From: Sipunculus nudus
Lineage: Eukaryota; Annelida; Sipuncula; Golfingiida; Sipunculidae
Direction of reading: 5' to 3'
DNA: 64,000 nucleotides
NCBI GenBank assembly: GCA_026874595.1
Contig: CM049318.1
Span: 57,331,750 to 57,395,749, forward strand
The notes below the pieces were generated by a model, which had not been told where the DNA came from, ran no database searches, and saw nothing but the letters and a program-made list of their open reading frames with translations. The first letter of the stretch is position 1; every line of letters begins with the position of its first letter. Positions 15,101 to 23,299 of the stretch are shown one piece after another. The position numbers and the translations under genes are program-made.

Positions 15101-17385
15101 AAAATCTGAAGTTCTCGTTAGATATACAGGGTTCCCAGCCAGTCTACAAATTTAGGAAAAACTGGATAAAGAGTTTTATAGTAAGGGAAGGGTTACTGAA
15201 TTTGTGAAAAATCCCTTATCGGGGAAAAGTCTGATTGTCTGAAAATGATAGTGATCATCATGTTATATGCTATAGTTATGTTGTTTTACATATTTTGTCA
15301 CAAACATACAATACATACCAGTTTCACAACTGTTCATACCAGTTTAACAGCAACATTGTTGGTATGATGATCAAACCTAAATATATAGATATGATTCCTA
15401 TTGAATTTTGAATTGTCTTCAGGAGAAAACTTAAGTGTCACAATAAATCTGGTGAAATTTCGAATTTTCATCCCGGGGGGGGGGCAGGGAATTTTGCTTT
15501 CCTGAAATGCTGTAAGCCCGGATATCAGGCCACAGTGCCAGAGAATTTATGCACACTCGACGTGTCTTGAGTAGAAAACTTATACTTCACAGGTGGAGAA
15601 ACTACGGACCATGACGACGAGGCAAAACTCACTGATGATTGGGCCAAAGGAGGAGGAGTTCCCCGTACATATGGGAGACGAGGGAGATATTCCATGGGTG
15701 CCGGAGCTTGAGAAGTGTGTTGTTTAATGTCAGATTTAGGCCATAATAAAAAAAGGTATGGTTCTCAGGCACTTTTTTCTCAGAAATCAATATGGGCGGA
15801 CGTTTTTTTTTATTTTTAATTTTTTGGTATTTTTCAATAAAAATAAGAATAACAGATTTATTTTGCTAATGTAGTAAAAGCACTACATTAAAAAGAAGGA
15901 AATTGTATGATTTTATCTTCTTGAAAGAAATGTCCGAGATGCTGCAGCTCAAAATTGGTGAGTTTCTATTGAAAATCAAAATAAAAATGTTTGACGCGGG
16001 GGATTAAAACTGATGCAGGCGGTGCCTGAGAACCATACCTTTTAATAATTTTTGGCCTTGCCCATTGTTTATACCGTAAACCTCGAAATTATGACCACCA
16101 AAGGGACCTCGATAAAGTGGTCGCGTTTGCGAGGAGATCATCTAAGCCAGGTCTGATATAAAGAGCAAAAAGGAATTGGGACCGTGAATAAGTGGTCGTT
16201 CTTTTGAGGTTGTCGCTAAACAAAGATGGTCGTTAAGCCAGGTTTTACTGTATTTTATTTGTAACGTTAAGAATCAGAGGGGTATCATGTCAGCATGAAA
16301 TTAAAATGAAGGTAAGTACGTGCCCTTGATTGTACTAGGACGCCTGGTATCTTAACTTTAACTACTTCCGGCAACTAATTTTTTTAGTTGGCACTTTGGA
16401 CTGAAACCACAGACTCAGATGTCAGAATTTAAGAGCCATGTTTATTTTATAGTTTTTTTACGAGGTTTAATTTGCATTTTCAGATGCCTTCCCAAGTGTC
16501 CTACCTGAGGGCATTCAGTGGCTTTAATATGACAGTAGTGGGTTTAATTGATCTGGTAAAAATTGATTGATAAAATATTTGTTCAGACATTATAGCCTAT
16601 GAACCTGTGTCTATGATACAGATAACATGATTTGAGATTGTCAGTCCGGGAGCATTCATGTCAAACTGTTTTACAATCTGCTTTTAATTTTTTATTGACA
16701 AAAATTAAAAATCATATTTTCTAAGAAAATGTTAACTTAAACCATTTATTAACCTTAGAAAATATTTTATCAGGAACATAAGAGTTTTATGATATAAAAA
16801 TCGCTGGAAGGAGAAAGCAAAGTTACTGATATCGTTTCCATTAGAACAAAACGCCAATTCAAATATCTTGTTGAATGGCAATTGTTGATTTGAGAACAAA
16901 TATATTACCCAGTTACAACGATGATGAACTAATCAGCACGCACTAACTGACTTACTTGATTTCACTTCTGATTTAAACTGAAATTGACCTGCTGAAGCAA
17001 TAACTGAACAATTTTTTCGGACGTTATTAGAGTAGTATATGGGAGCTTTGCAAGTCCAAATAATCAAGTACCAAAACATTGTGCCTAAAGTAATGAGTAT
17101 TTACTTCCTTAACCTTATACTGCAGATTTACGATGTAGCCTATTGTTAAATAGTTTAAAACATATTTCCCTAATTTAAATTTTAAAAACAGTGTATACAA
17201 AAATGTGAAAATAAGGATTGAATTCTTTCTTTCTTTGCAGGATGTTTGGTTTCCCGGAACACTACACAGACGTTGGGAATATGTCCCCTACTCGCCGACG
17301 GAAACTGCTGGGGCAGTCCTGGAGTGTACCAGTAGTAAGACACATCCTGCGTCCTCTCAGACAATTCTTCAAACTTAAAAATTAG
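132..17385 (+). CDS. DNMT3: DNA (cytosine-5) methyltransferase 3 (DNMT3 family), 3' part of gene, 11 exons
   Basis: This gene encodes a de novo DNA methyltransferase that would transfer a methyl group from S-adenosylmethionine to cytosine C5, mainly at CpG, in the nucleus. Joined exons are 132–179, 1086–1150, 2411–2591, 4945–5008, 5712–5857, 8408–8498, 8864–9009, 12008–12093, 12849–12930, 15593–15714 and 17241–17385. They total 1,176 nt in one frame (391 residues plus stop), and all ten introns begin GT and end AG. Residues 1–98 are the later part of the ADD zinc-finger domain, which in DNMT3 proteins reads histone H3 unmethylated at K4. Residues 108–391 are the methyltransferase: motif [11 protein letters not shown] (111–120), motif [11 protein letters not shown] with catalytic C184, ENV motif (229–231), RYFWGN, the RTMTTRQNS target-recognition loop and a motif X-like SWSVPV. 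The N-terminus lies upstream of the window. All catalytic motifs are intact, so it looks functional. DNMT1 is excluded by the ADD fingers and the DNMT3-type carboxyl end. Confidence 0.96.
180..1085 (+). other. DNMT3 intron 1 of window
   Basis: The intron runs from GTAAGT to TTGTAG. It is AT-rich unique-looking sequence. Short open frames on both strands at 750–990 overlap each other and match no known protein. Confidence 0.7.
1086..1150 (+). CDS. DNMT3: DNMT3 exon (ADD zinc finger)
   Basis: Exon of 65 nt between TTGTAG and GTGTGA. It reads [15 protein letters not shown] followed by DSVSCNR, with the C-x2-C, C and C spacing of the ADD PHD-like finger (human DNMT3A has YCTIC, then CGGREVLMC). 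It enters in phase 0 and leaves after two bases of an Arg codon, exactly what the next exon needs. It is too short to stand out as an open frame. Confidence 0.9.
1151..2410 (+). other. DNMT3 intron 2 of window
   Basis: Intron of 1.26 kb, GTGTGA to TTTTTCAG, with a strong pyrimidine tract at the acceptor. No repeat, RNA gene or second coding exon was recognised in it. Confidence 0.7.
2411..2591 (+). CDS. DNMT3: DNMT3 exon (end of ADD domain)
   Basis: Exon of 181 nt. One base completes the split Arg, then 60 codons run to GTAAAA. YCTGC and DPWFCFMC supply the last four zinc ligands. The [13 protein letters not shown] stretch corresponds to the RREDWPSRLQMFF helix in DNMT3A that leads into the linker before the catalytic domain. 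Confidence 0.95.
2592..4944 (+). other. DNMT3 intron 3 of window
   Basis: Intron of 2.35 kb. The first 900 bp are richer in GC than the other introns but give no exon that fits the family or the splice phases. The middle is the 330-bp tandem repeat, and the last 600 bp are plain AT-rich sequence. Confidence 0.7.
3476..4321. repeat. Tandem repeat, about 330-bp units, in DNMT3 intron 3
   Basis: Three units start near 3483, 3812 and 4142, each opening TGGGGTCATG and followed by a TGACCTTGA block. Units one and two share the ACCGAAGATCTTGGA block and the CATATACAGAGATATG-like end. Unit one also contains TGGCGCCACC. The array ends in CTAG then T near 4318–4321, the end type of the Helitron-like families further on. 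A diverged lone unit is at 6985–7175. No coding function. Confidence 0.75.
4945..5008 (+). CDS. DNMT3: DNMT3 exon (methyltransferase motif I)
   Basis: Exon of 64 nt after TTACAG and before GTAATT. It encodes the linker IPKPADPKP and then [13 protein letters not shown], the SAM-binding motif I (LSLFDGIATG in vertebrate DNMT3A/B). It ends one base into the last Gly codon, which the next exon completes. Confidence 0.97.
5712..5857 (+). CDS. DNMT3: DNMT3 exon (motifs II–III region)
   Basis: Exon of 146 nt. The segment [19 protein letters not shown] matches [20 protein letters not shown] of DNMT3A, which includes the SAM-contacting acidic residue of motif II. The HLGDITQL part matches the motif III region (YVGDVRSV). 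The donor is GTATAA and the exit phase is 0. Confidence 0.96.
5858..8407 (+). other. DNMT3 intron 5 of window
   Basis: Intron of 2.55 kb, GTATAA to TTTCCAG. It contains a hAT-like MITE (6597–6859), a lone diverged copy of the intron 3 tandem unit (about 6985–7175) and unannotated AT-rich sequence. Confidence 0.7.
6597..6859. mobile_element. hAT-like MITE in DNMT3 intron 5
   Basis: A 263-bp element bounded by imperfect inverted repeats. The left end begins CAGGGCTTAATATTAA and the right end, read on the other strand, begins CAGGGTTTGACATTAA. TTGCCTGG-type blocks are also mirrored inside. Ends starting CAGGG are typical of hAT transposons. The expected 8-bp target duplication is no longer clear. 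It has no coding capacity. Confidence 0.6.
8408..8498 (+). CDS. DNMT3: DNMT3 exon (catalytic motif IV)
   Basis: Exon of 91 nt carrying [20 protein letters not shown]. The Cys of PCN is the catalytic nucleophile that attacks cytosine C6. Human DNMT3A has GGSPCNDLSIVNPARKG here. Of the catalytic-loop residues V716 and P718 in DNMT3A, this protein keeps the Pro and has Ala for the Val. The acceptor is TTTCCAG and the donor GTAAGT. Confidence 0.97.
8864..9009 (+). CDS. DNMT3: DNMT3 exon (motif VI, ENV)
   Basis: Exon of 146 nt after [19 protein letters not shown] matches the GRLFFEFYRLL helix that forms the DNMT3A/DNMT3L interface. [10 protein letters not shown] holds the ENV glutamate that activates cytosine N3. 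It ends RFLK before GTGGTT, phase 0, and the next exon continues with the Cys-Glu-Pro of the family. Confidence 0.97.
9010..12007 (+). other. DNMT3 intron 7 of window
   Basis: The largest intron (3.0 kb), GTGGTT to ATGACAG. Apart from a degenerate tandem repeat at 11,031–11,570 it holds no recognised element. The open frames in it are short, conflict with each other and match nothing known. Confidence 0.65.
11031..11570. repeat. Degenerate tandem repeat in DNMT3 intron 7
   Basis: Roughly 140–160-bp units share TTTGATACA or TTTGGTACA followed by AATTGTTTCAA, and ACCTTGACC-like blocks, near 11,143, 11,285 and 11,447. A small hairpin (GTCTCC ... GGAGAC, 11,034–11,054) precedes them, as in the Helitron-like families downstream. 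No 3' hairpin or end was recognised, so class membership is only suggested. Confidence 0.55.
12008..12093 (+). CDS. DNMT3: DNMT3 exon (motif VIII, RYFWGN)
   Basis: Exon of 86 nt between ATGACAG and GTAAGG. Its frame reads [13 protein letters not shown], then [15 protein letters not shown], matching [23 protein letters not shown] of DNMT3A. A longer open frame covers the same bases in another phase and is not the gene. Entry is in phase 0 and exit two bases into a Ser codon. Confidence 0.93.
12094..12848 (+). other. DNMT3 intron 8 of window
   Basis: Intron of 755 bp between GTAAGG and TTTCCAG; AT-rich with no recognised element. Confidence 0.7.
12849..12930 (+). CDS. DNMT3: DNMT3 exon (start of target-recognition region)
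   Basis: Exon of 82 nt after TTTCCAG and before GTGAGT. The frame fixed by the previous exon gives [18 protein letters not shown] followed by PHSDRRAS, matching [24 protein letters not shown]. The other, longer open frame here does not resemble the family. Exit phase is 0. Confidence 0.88.
13020..13165. repeat. GTACCT subrepeats, left arm of hAT element
   Basis: Hexamer-like GTACCT units run in short groups with palindromic CCTAGG junctions. The mirrored arm is at about 14,398–14,536. Subterminal repeats of this kind are where hAT transposases usually bind. Confidence 0.8.
14398..14536. repeat. GTACCT subrepeats, right arm of hAT element
   Basis: Groups of GTACCTGTACCT units with GTACCTAGGTAC palindromes, matching the left arm at 13,020–13,165. 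Confidence 0.8.
14560..15592 (+). other. DNMT3 intron 9, part after the hAT element
   Basis: About 1 kb of AT-rich sequence to the acceptor TTCACAG, with a short G run near 15,475. No element or gene was recognised. Confidence 0.65.
15593..15714 (+). CDS. DNMT3: DNMT3 exon (target-recognition loop)
   Basis: Exon of 122 nt after [20 protein letters not shown] matches KVRTITTRSNS; the Arg after TT corresponds to DNMT3A R836, which reads the CpG guanine. [18 protein letters not shown] matches FPVFMNEKEDILWCTEME. The donor GTGTGT interrupts the Lys codon. Without splicing the frame would stop three codons later, removing the last motif. Confidence 0.96.
15738..16057 (+). mobile_element. MITE family 1, copy 1 (DNMT3 intron 10)
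   Basis: About 320 bp with long inverted ends: GGTATGGTTCTCAGGCAC at 15,755–15,772 is mirrored at about 16,022–16,039, and an outer AGGCCA/TTGGCCT pair marks the borders. It starts only 23 bp after the exon 10 splice donor. Two further copies are at 29,229 and 39,259. It is non-coding; the superfamily is not certain because no clear target duplication is left. Confidence 0.75.
16074..16250. mobile_element. Small Tc1/mariner- or pogo-like MITE, copy 1
   Basis: A 177-bp element between TA dinucleotides. The left end is CCGTAAACCTCGAAATTATG and the right end, reversed, is CAGTAAAACCTGGCTTAACG. Interior blocks such as AAAGTGGTCG and ACCGTGAATAAGTGGTCG are also mirrored. The TA target and CAGTAAA-type ends suggest the Tc1/mariner/pogo group. 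A diverged copy is at 46,522. Confidence 0.65.
16253..17240 (+). other. DNMT3 intron 10, part after the MITEs
   Basis: About 990 bp of AT-rich sequence running to the acceptor TTTGCAG. Nothing was recognised in it. Confidence 0.65.
17241..17385 (+). CDS. DNMT3: DNMT3 terminal exon with stop codon
   Basis: Last coding exon after [23 protein letters not shown] matches [32 protein letters not shown] matches GRSWSVPVIRHLFAPL. It ends FFKLKN and TAG at 17383–17385, about the normal carboxyl end of DNMT3 proteins. The position equal to human R882 is Pro. Confidence 0.97.
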
Positions 17386-17955
17386 TTACCAGAATCTCCA
17401 TGCTGCACATGAGCTGAATTTCAAGTTATAACTAAGATATTATCAAAAACTGAAGTTACTTTGCTTACTTTGCAGATTCAGTTTACTTTTGATAATTGTA
17501 TTGTTATGATACAACATAACATTTAAGAACGATGTTTGCTGTCTGGCGGACGGTTATATGCATCAAACGCTTTCTTAGGTCAAAAACAACCACTAATTTA
17601 CATCCTAGCCATGTATAATTTAACACGTTTAACGAGTCCTGAAGCTTGCAGTAGCCCAGTTTACATTCATTTATTTCTATATATAATTCTGCTTTTGTTA
17701 TTTGATGATATCCACCCGTTCCTCTTATCCTCTGAACAATCCTCTTTGTTAGTATTATTTTACATGATAATATAATTCTTGTGTAAGTGGGAGTGCATTA
17801 ATTAAGCACATATTCATCTACACAAAGGAAATCACAGAATTTATCCATGGGGGAGATTTCTCGGTAATTTGTGCTACTTAGGTATGTCCGTTTGTTTGAA
17901 AAATATGAACAAATTTTAATAAGATTCTTTTATAATAAAAAGAAATTGTATGCTT
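17386..17955 (+). other. Probable DNMT3 3' UTR and poly(A) signal
   Basis: The AT-rich stretch after the stop has no recognisable repeat. The first good AATAAA is at 17934–17939, about 550 bp after the stop, and could direct cleavage around 17,950–17,970. The Helitron-like repeat begins at 18,026, so the transcript probably ends before it. The exact end cannot be seen without transcripts. Confidence 0.45.
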
Positions 17956-18117
17956 AGGAGCATGATCTTGCTTTTAGCGCAAATACTGGATTGATGACAG
18001 TGCAAATGCAACAAGTGTTTTTTTATGCCCCCGCCACAAAGTGGCCGGGGCATATAGTTTTACCCATGTCCGTCATTCTGTCATTCCGTCATTCCGTCAT
18101 TCCGAAATCAAACAGTT

Positions 18118-18840
18118 GTACGGACTTTTTTTCGCAATGCTTGCAGATATTGGCCTGATTTTTGGTGTGTGGGCAGATAATGACCAGTTACAGATCGAGT
18201 TCGCGTTTCGTCCCAGTTGACCTATTTTTGACCGTTTTACGGCTCCAAAACTTAGAAAATTTCATGAAAAATAGAAATTTTCAGGACAAATACACATGTA
18301 CGGACTTTTTTTCCCAATGCCTGCAGATATTGGCCTGATTTTTGGTGTGTGGGCAGATAATGACTAGTTACAGATCGAGTTCGCGTTTCGTCCCGGTTGA
18401 CCTACTTTTCACCGTTTTACGGCTCCTAAACTTAGAAAATTTCATGAAAAATAGAAATTTTCATGACAAATACACATGTACGGACTTTTTTTCGCAATGC
18501 CTGCAGATATTGGCCTGATTTTTGGTGTGTGAGCAGATAATGACCAGATACAGATCGAGTTCGCATTTTGTCCCGGTTAACCTACTTTTGACCGTTTTAC
18601 GGCTCCTAAACTTAGAAAATTTCATGAAAAATAGAAATTTTCATGACGAATACACATGTACGGACTTTTTTTCGCAATGCCTGCAGATATTGGCCTGATT
18701 TTTGGTGTGTGGGCAGATAATGACCAGTTACAGATTGAGTTCGCGTTTTGTCCCGGTTGACCTACTTTTGACCGTTTTACGGCTCCTAAACTTAGAAAAC
18801 TTCATGAAAAATAGAAATTTTCATGACAAATACACATGTA
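18118..18840. repeat. 180-bp tandem array (four units)
   Basis: Four units recur with an exact period of 180 bp (CGGACTTTTT at 18,121, 18,301, 18,481 and 18,661) and differ at only a few bases each. Two more diverged units follow at about 19,265–19,580, after the nested insertion. The near identity of the four indicates recent amplification or gene conversion. Confidence 0.95.
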
Positions 18841-18842
18841 CA

Positions 18843-19262
18843 GCCGTTTTTAGCCCTCAGCTCATAGGCTGATGGGCTATTGTCGTCACCCAAGCTGTCC
18901 GTCTGTCCATCTGTCTGTCCGGTGTCTGTCCGTCCGTCCGTCCGTCCGTTCCGCGTCTGTTAACTTTTATCTTGTGAGCGGGATATCTCTAAAAGGATTC
19001 ACCGTTGGAATTTTATTTCATCAGTGAAGATGTATATCGATAAAATCTCGGTCAAGTTCGAAGATGGGTGACCTTGACCCATTTTTCTACATTTTAGAGC
19101 TGATTATAGAAAAACACTCAGAAGTTTATATCTCAGGAACCATTGTGTGGATTTTCACAAAACTTACTATGATCATTGGGACTGATGGTCTGTATGTGCT
19201 GCACAATTTTGGTGGCGCCACCTGCAATTTCTGAATTTTTAATGAAATTTTATCGGATTTTT
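18843..19262. mobile_element. Nested repeat inside the 180-bp array
   Basis: About 420 bp that break the array. It begins AGCCCTCAGCTCATAGG with CTGATGGGCTATTGTCGTCA, then CTGTCCGTC/CCGTCCGTC runs, a GTGACCTTGACCC block and TGGCGCCACCTGC. The start resembles the family 3 element at 24,977, a widespread mollusc-type repeat. The borders are approximate. Confidence 0.55.
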
Positions 19263-19628
19263 CAATTTTGGCCTGTTTTGTCTGTGGGTGCATAATGACC
19301 ACTTACAGATCGAGTTCGCGTTTCGTCCCAGTTAACCTATTTTTCACCATATGACAGATCCTGAACATAGAAAATTTCATGAAAGACAGAAATTTTCATG
19401 AAAAATGCACATATATGGACTTTTTTTTTTCACAATGCCTGCAGATACTGGCCTGATTTTTGGTGTGTTGCTTGATAATGACCCTTTACAGATCGAGTTT
19501 GCATTTTGCCCTTGTTCACCTACTTTTGACCATACAACACCTCCTGAACTTAAAAAATTTTACAAAATTTAACAAATGTTTCTAATTTGCCCCAGGCGGG
19601 GGCATTCGTGTCGTTCCGACACATCTAG

Positions 19629-20689
19629 TTTTCAAATGCAGTTTTCATGCTATTAACGGACTACGATTTTGTACTTGACAGACAATGAAAAACAAGGGAA
19701 CTGCAGTAGACTACTTAAATATGCCTTTGGTAAAGGCATGCTCTTATCCAAATAATTTGAATCGCATTCATATATGTTTATAAGGTTAATTACGTTTATT
19801 AGGTATTCAGAGATTTTTCTTTCCTGTAAGTGAAAGAAAGAATTCGGGAGTTGCCGTATTGTATGTTAAAATCATGTATAAAAAATACATCCTATGGCGC
19901 TTGTAATAATTTACAAAGTGATGTGATACGCACTTGTAGGAAGTAATAAAAGTATTAAAAATTGAGGTAAGAAGTAATTGTCTAATTGCATGTAGTCTTT
20001 TGGCTTAATGTGTAATGTGTCTTCTGATTTCTTTGCATAAATGACGATTCATCTCATCTATTTTGCGACTCTTTACCTTGTATAAGATTGTTATAGCTTA
20101 TATTCAAATCATGGGTAGATCATACTAAAATTATTATACAAATGTTAACTGTAATAAAGAGCTGACACATTTTATATTTTCGCTAATTTTACGGCGTTGT
20201 TATATTTGTGTATGTTAGGGGGATGACGATTTGATCTAGTCATGAGAGCCAGCCTGTTCTGCAAGTAAGGCTCAACAATTTTTGGTAGCGTCCTGACAAA
20301 AAAAAGTGGCCCATGACGCTCAGCGCTATACGGTTAAAATAACTCCCCAGAGTACTCAAATTCATGCATTTTGCCATAACAGGCCTGCCAAATCACAATT
20401 TTAAAAACGGTCACTCTTTTTTTTATTGTGGATTTCCTAAAAATGACGCTAATTACTCTTTTTTTCACTCTTTTAAAGCAGGATTTTTTCCTCTTTTTTT
20501 TTCATGAAAGATTTCCGATATATACTTTTTCTTATGCTTTAACAGTTCAGTTAGAATAAGAATGGGACATTTAGCAATTTTATTTGTGCAAATGTCCAGC
20601 ATGTGTCGCAACATTTGAAAACTTTCCTAATCTTTATGAATTGGGAAGTGCGCCATGTATATTTCTGACTTTGGGAATTATATGCGTCA

Positions 20690-20756
<67 letters not shown>

Positions 20757-20902
20757 TGTGCTATGCGAAGCATGATTTAAAGTTTGGAATTGACGCTAAT
20801 TTTATATTTTTTTTCTCTCTTTAAATGAAAGACGTCTACTCTTTTTTTTTTCCTGAGCATTATTTTGGTCATTTACAGTCCTGCAATTAACCATAGATAT
20901 TT
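19629..20902. other. Intergenic AT-rich stretch
   Basis: No gene was recognised. At 20,290–20,860 the sequence has several T-rich blocks with ACTCTTTTTT and GACGCTAATT repeated, around a (TA)n tract, which suggests a decayed repeat. Confidence 0.5.
20693..20752. repeat. (TA)n microsatellite
   Basis: About 30 uninterrupted TA units. Confidence 0.98.
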
Positions 20903-20978
20903 GTATCCGCCATAACGAAGTTTTGCGGATACTATGTTTTGACCGGGTTCCGCCGCCGTGTTTGTTTCCGGAATTGAA

Positions 20979-23074
20979 CAGGGTTCGTACGTCCTTAAAA
21001 AGTCATGATTTTTTAGATTTTAAAAATCAGTACTTAAAAAGTCATGATTTTTTAGAAAATTCTTAAAAGTCATGATTTTTCATTTTATGATTGTTTGAAA
21101 AGATATTGTATCAAATTCATTATATTTGTCAAAGATTGAAAGTACGTGATTCATGAAAACCACCTTAACCAGACTACATCTGGGCTTATAGTGCTGTTCC
21201 AACTTAGGTTGGCATCCGCTCTTCCCTATCTTGGCAGTGAAACCCCCATTGCCGTCATGCCATTCTCATGAATACTTTCGTTATAAATCCAGGCAGTCTT
21301 CATTAAGCTAAACATGCGTTCAAGAACTACAAATTCAAGAATTGAGTGGTGTTCGTAGGATACTAAGCGAACCAAATTCTAAGCTTTTCTGTAGTGGATT
21401 GATCACGGCAATGCCAAGTTCTGTGCAAATGCAGTTTGACATCACAGGGGAGAAGCTAAAAATGGTACGTATATCAGACGAATAAAAATGTTAGGTATTT
21501 CACGGTCGTTTGCAATAAAAAATAATCACTTAAGCCTGTGAGTTCAAGATGTTCAATCATAAATAAAAATTTTTTTTTTAGATATTTTTCAGTGATGAAA
21601 GACTGTTGTGTTGTGTTGTGTTGTGTCTCATCCAAAATGCCAATAAAGCCTCATGTTTTCACATGTAACATTTCATAACCTGTGCATTCCAGATGGTTTG
21701 GCGGGAATTCGTTGCCGCCTACAAGTGTATTCATTAATTCGGCCCGTACTCCTGTTGGTAGAACTCACGGGACGTTATGAATACACATGCCAGTCCGATT
21801 AATAAATCGCAAAAACGAAGAGTTAAAATAAAACATTTTAAGGTTTAAAAAAAAATGGAGGACTGACGAAGAAATTGCCCAGATGTAGCAAATAAAAGAG
21901 CCACGGTCTATTTCAATGGGATGAATAAACGACACCAAGTTTTTCCCCGCCTTATTACTCCCCGGTTACTTTGATGTTTTCCGGTGCAAAAAAATTGTTG
22001 CATGCTTCTTAATTATATGTATTATTTAAATAGCTGGAATTTGTGCGGTTGTGAAAACTAACTGTAATATCCCAAATTTTTCTCGAAAATAAATCTTCCT
22101 ACCACTGGTCTTATTTCAAAGCCATGTCCTGTACACAGCGGGCTAATTAATGTGCGCGCCGATGCAACCGTGAATGCCTCATGGCTGACGGCATGGAATA
22201 TTATGACAGGACTTGACCGCTTTGGAACCGTCCAAACACTTGTATAGGTATAGTTTTACTGAAGTTTATGAAACAGTTATTGAGATCATATTATATTCCA
22301 TGATTCTGTAGATAGGGTTATGATAATTGAAAACATTTCTTTGGTAACCAGAAGCGTTATATGAGAGATAATAGGGGAATTAAATGCCGTGAGCTCAGAT
22401 TAAAGTGACAGGTGCACAACCACACAGTATTAGTATCTAATGTCATTGGACCTCTAAGTAAGTTGAATTAATAACCTTAATCAAGATCTTTCTTTTTCTT
22501 CCATATATCAAACTGATGACATTACGTTGATTAATTTAAAATAGTAATACGGCAAAGTAAATGGTGTAGTTCTTGCTGACCCCAATTAAACAGTGTTTGT
22601 TTTCTGATACCATTTACCACCCTGACTGATTCTTGGGTTGTTGCATCTCTGTGTTTGAAAGTAATTTTATTGACAGTTTGAAAGCTGTTTAGGTGTTATA
22701 ATACAGTCTCAATATGAAAAAGTTTTCATTTAAACATTGAATCTTAAAATAAAAAAAAGAACACATTGCAAGACTGTACTGTTAAACTGGATTGTTTTTA
22801 CTTGATCATTTCATGTGTTCATTTCAATGGTTTAATGTCCTAATGGCCATGCAAATATTTTTTTAACAATGATAGGAAAATAAAAAAAAAAATCCACATT
22901 TTTTAAACAAGTACTCTTAAATATATTTAATTATATATGTATTCTTTTAGCTATATTCTTCATATCTTAATGAGCAAGGATGATCTACATCAAGTTTCTT
23001 AAGTAACATTTGCGTGTCAATGTGACGAGGTAAAAGTCATGAACTTTTGATTTGCTCGAAGTGTAAGAACCCTG
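20979..23074. mobile_element. 2.1-kb DNA transposon inserted in Helitron-like copy A
   Basis: The insertion separates two parts that are contiguous in copy C (compare 36,890–36,910). It has perfect terminal inverted repeats CAGGGTTC and GAACCCTG. Flanks TTGAAC and TAGAAC look like a worn target duplication. CAGGG ends suggest the hAT superfamily. Subterminal AAAAAGTCATGATTTTT units are repeated on the left and a TAAAAGTCATGAACTTTTG relative lies on the right. No long transposase frame is visible. Confidence 0.7.
21000..21085. repeat. Subterminal AAAGTCATGATTTTT repeats
   Basis: Three near copies of AAAAAGTCATGATTTTTTAG within 90 bp at the left end of the 2.1-kb element. Confidence 0.8.
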
Positions 23075-23299
23075 TAGAACTCTGAGACCACTGGACTGAG
23101 TTTTCCAAAAATTTACACGATTATCAGGACACATGTGAACTGGTGCCAAAATATTTTGCGTTGACCTCTGACCTTTCCTCTCCAGTGCGTCCATCTGTGC
23201 GTGTGTTTTGACACATTAATCCACATATCTTCGGACTCGTTTGATCAATCAGGAAAAATTTTGCACAAATGTAACCCTTGAATAGCTTTATAACACAAA

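Larger units (their letters stand above)
18026..19628 (+). mobile_element. Helitron-like (DINE-1/pearl-type) element, family 2, with 180-bp tandem array
   Basis: The 5' end is a palindrome (CCCCCGCCAC, AAA, GTGGCCGGGG). An array of tandem units follows, then an inverted subterminal copy (GGCGGGGGCA at about 19,596), a hairpin GTGTCG-TTC-CGACAC and a CTAG end followed by T. This order is that of non-autonomous Helitrons of the HINE/DINE-1 and bivalve pearl type. The array is interrupted by another repeat at about 18,843–19,262. No protein is encoded. Confidence 0.7.

Noticed and set aside
18118-18840. Regular tandem units that might suggest a CRISPR array
   Set aside because: The whole 180-bp unit repeats, with no repeat/spacer alternation, and the genome is eukaryotic.
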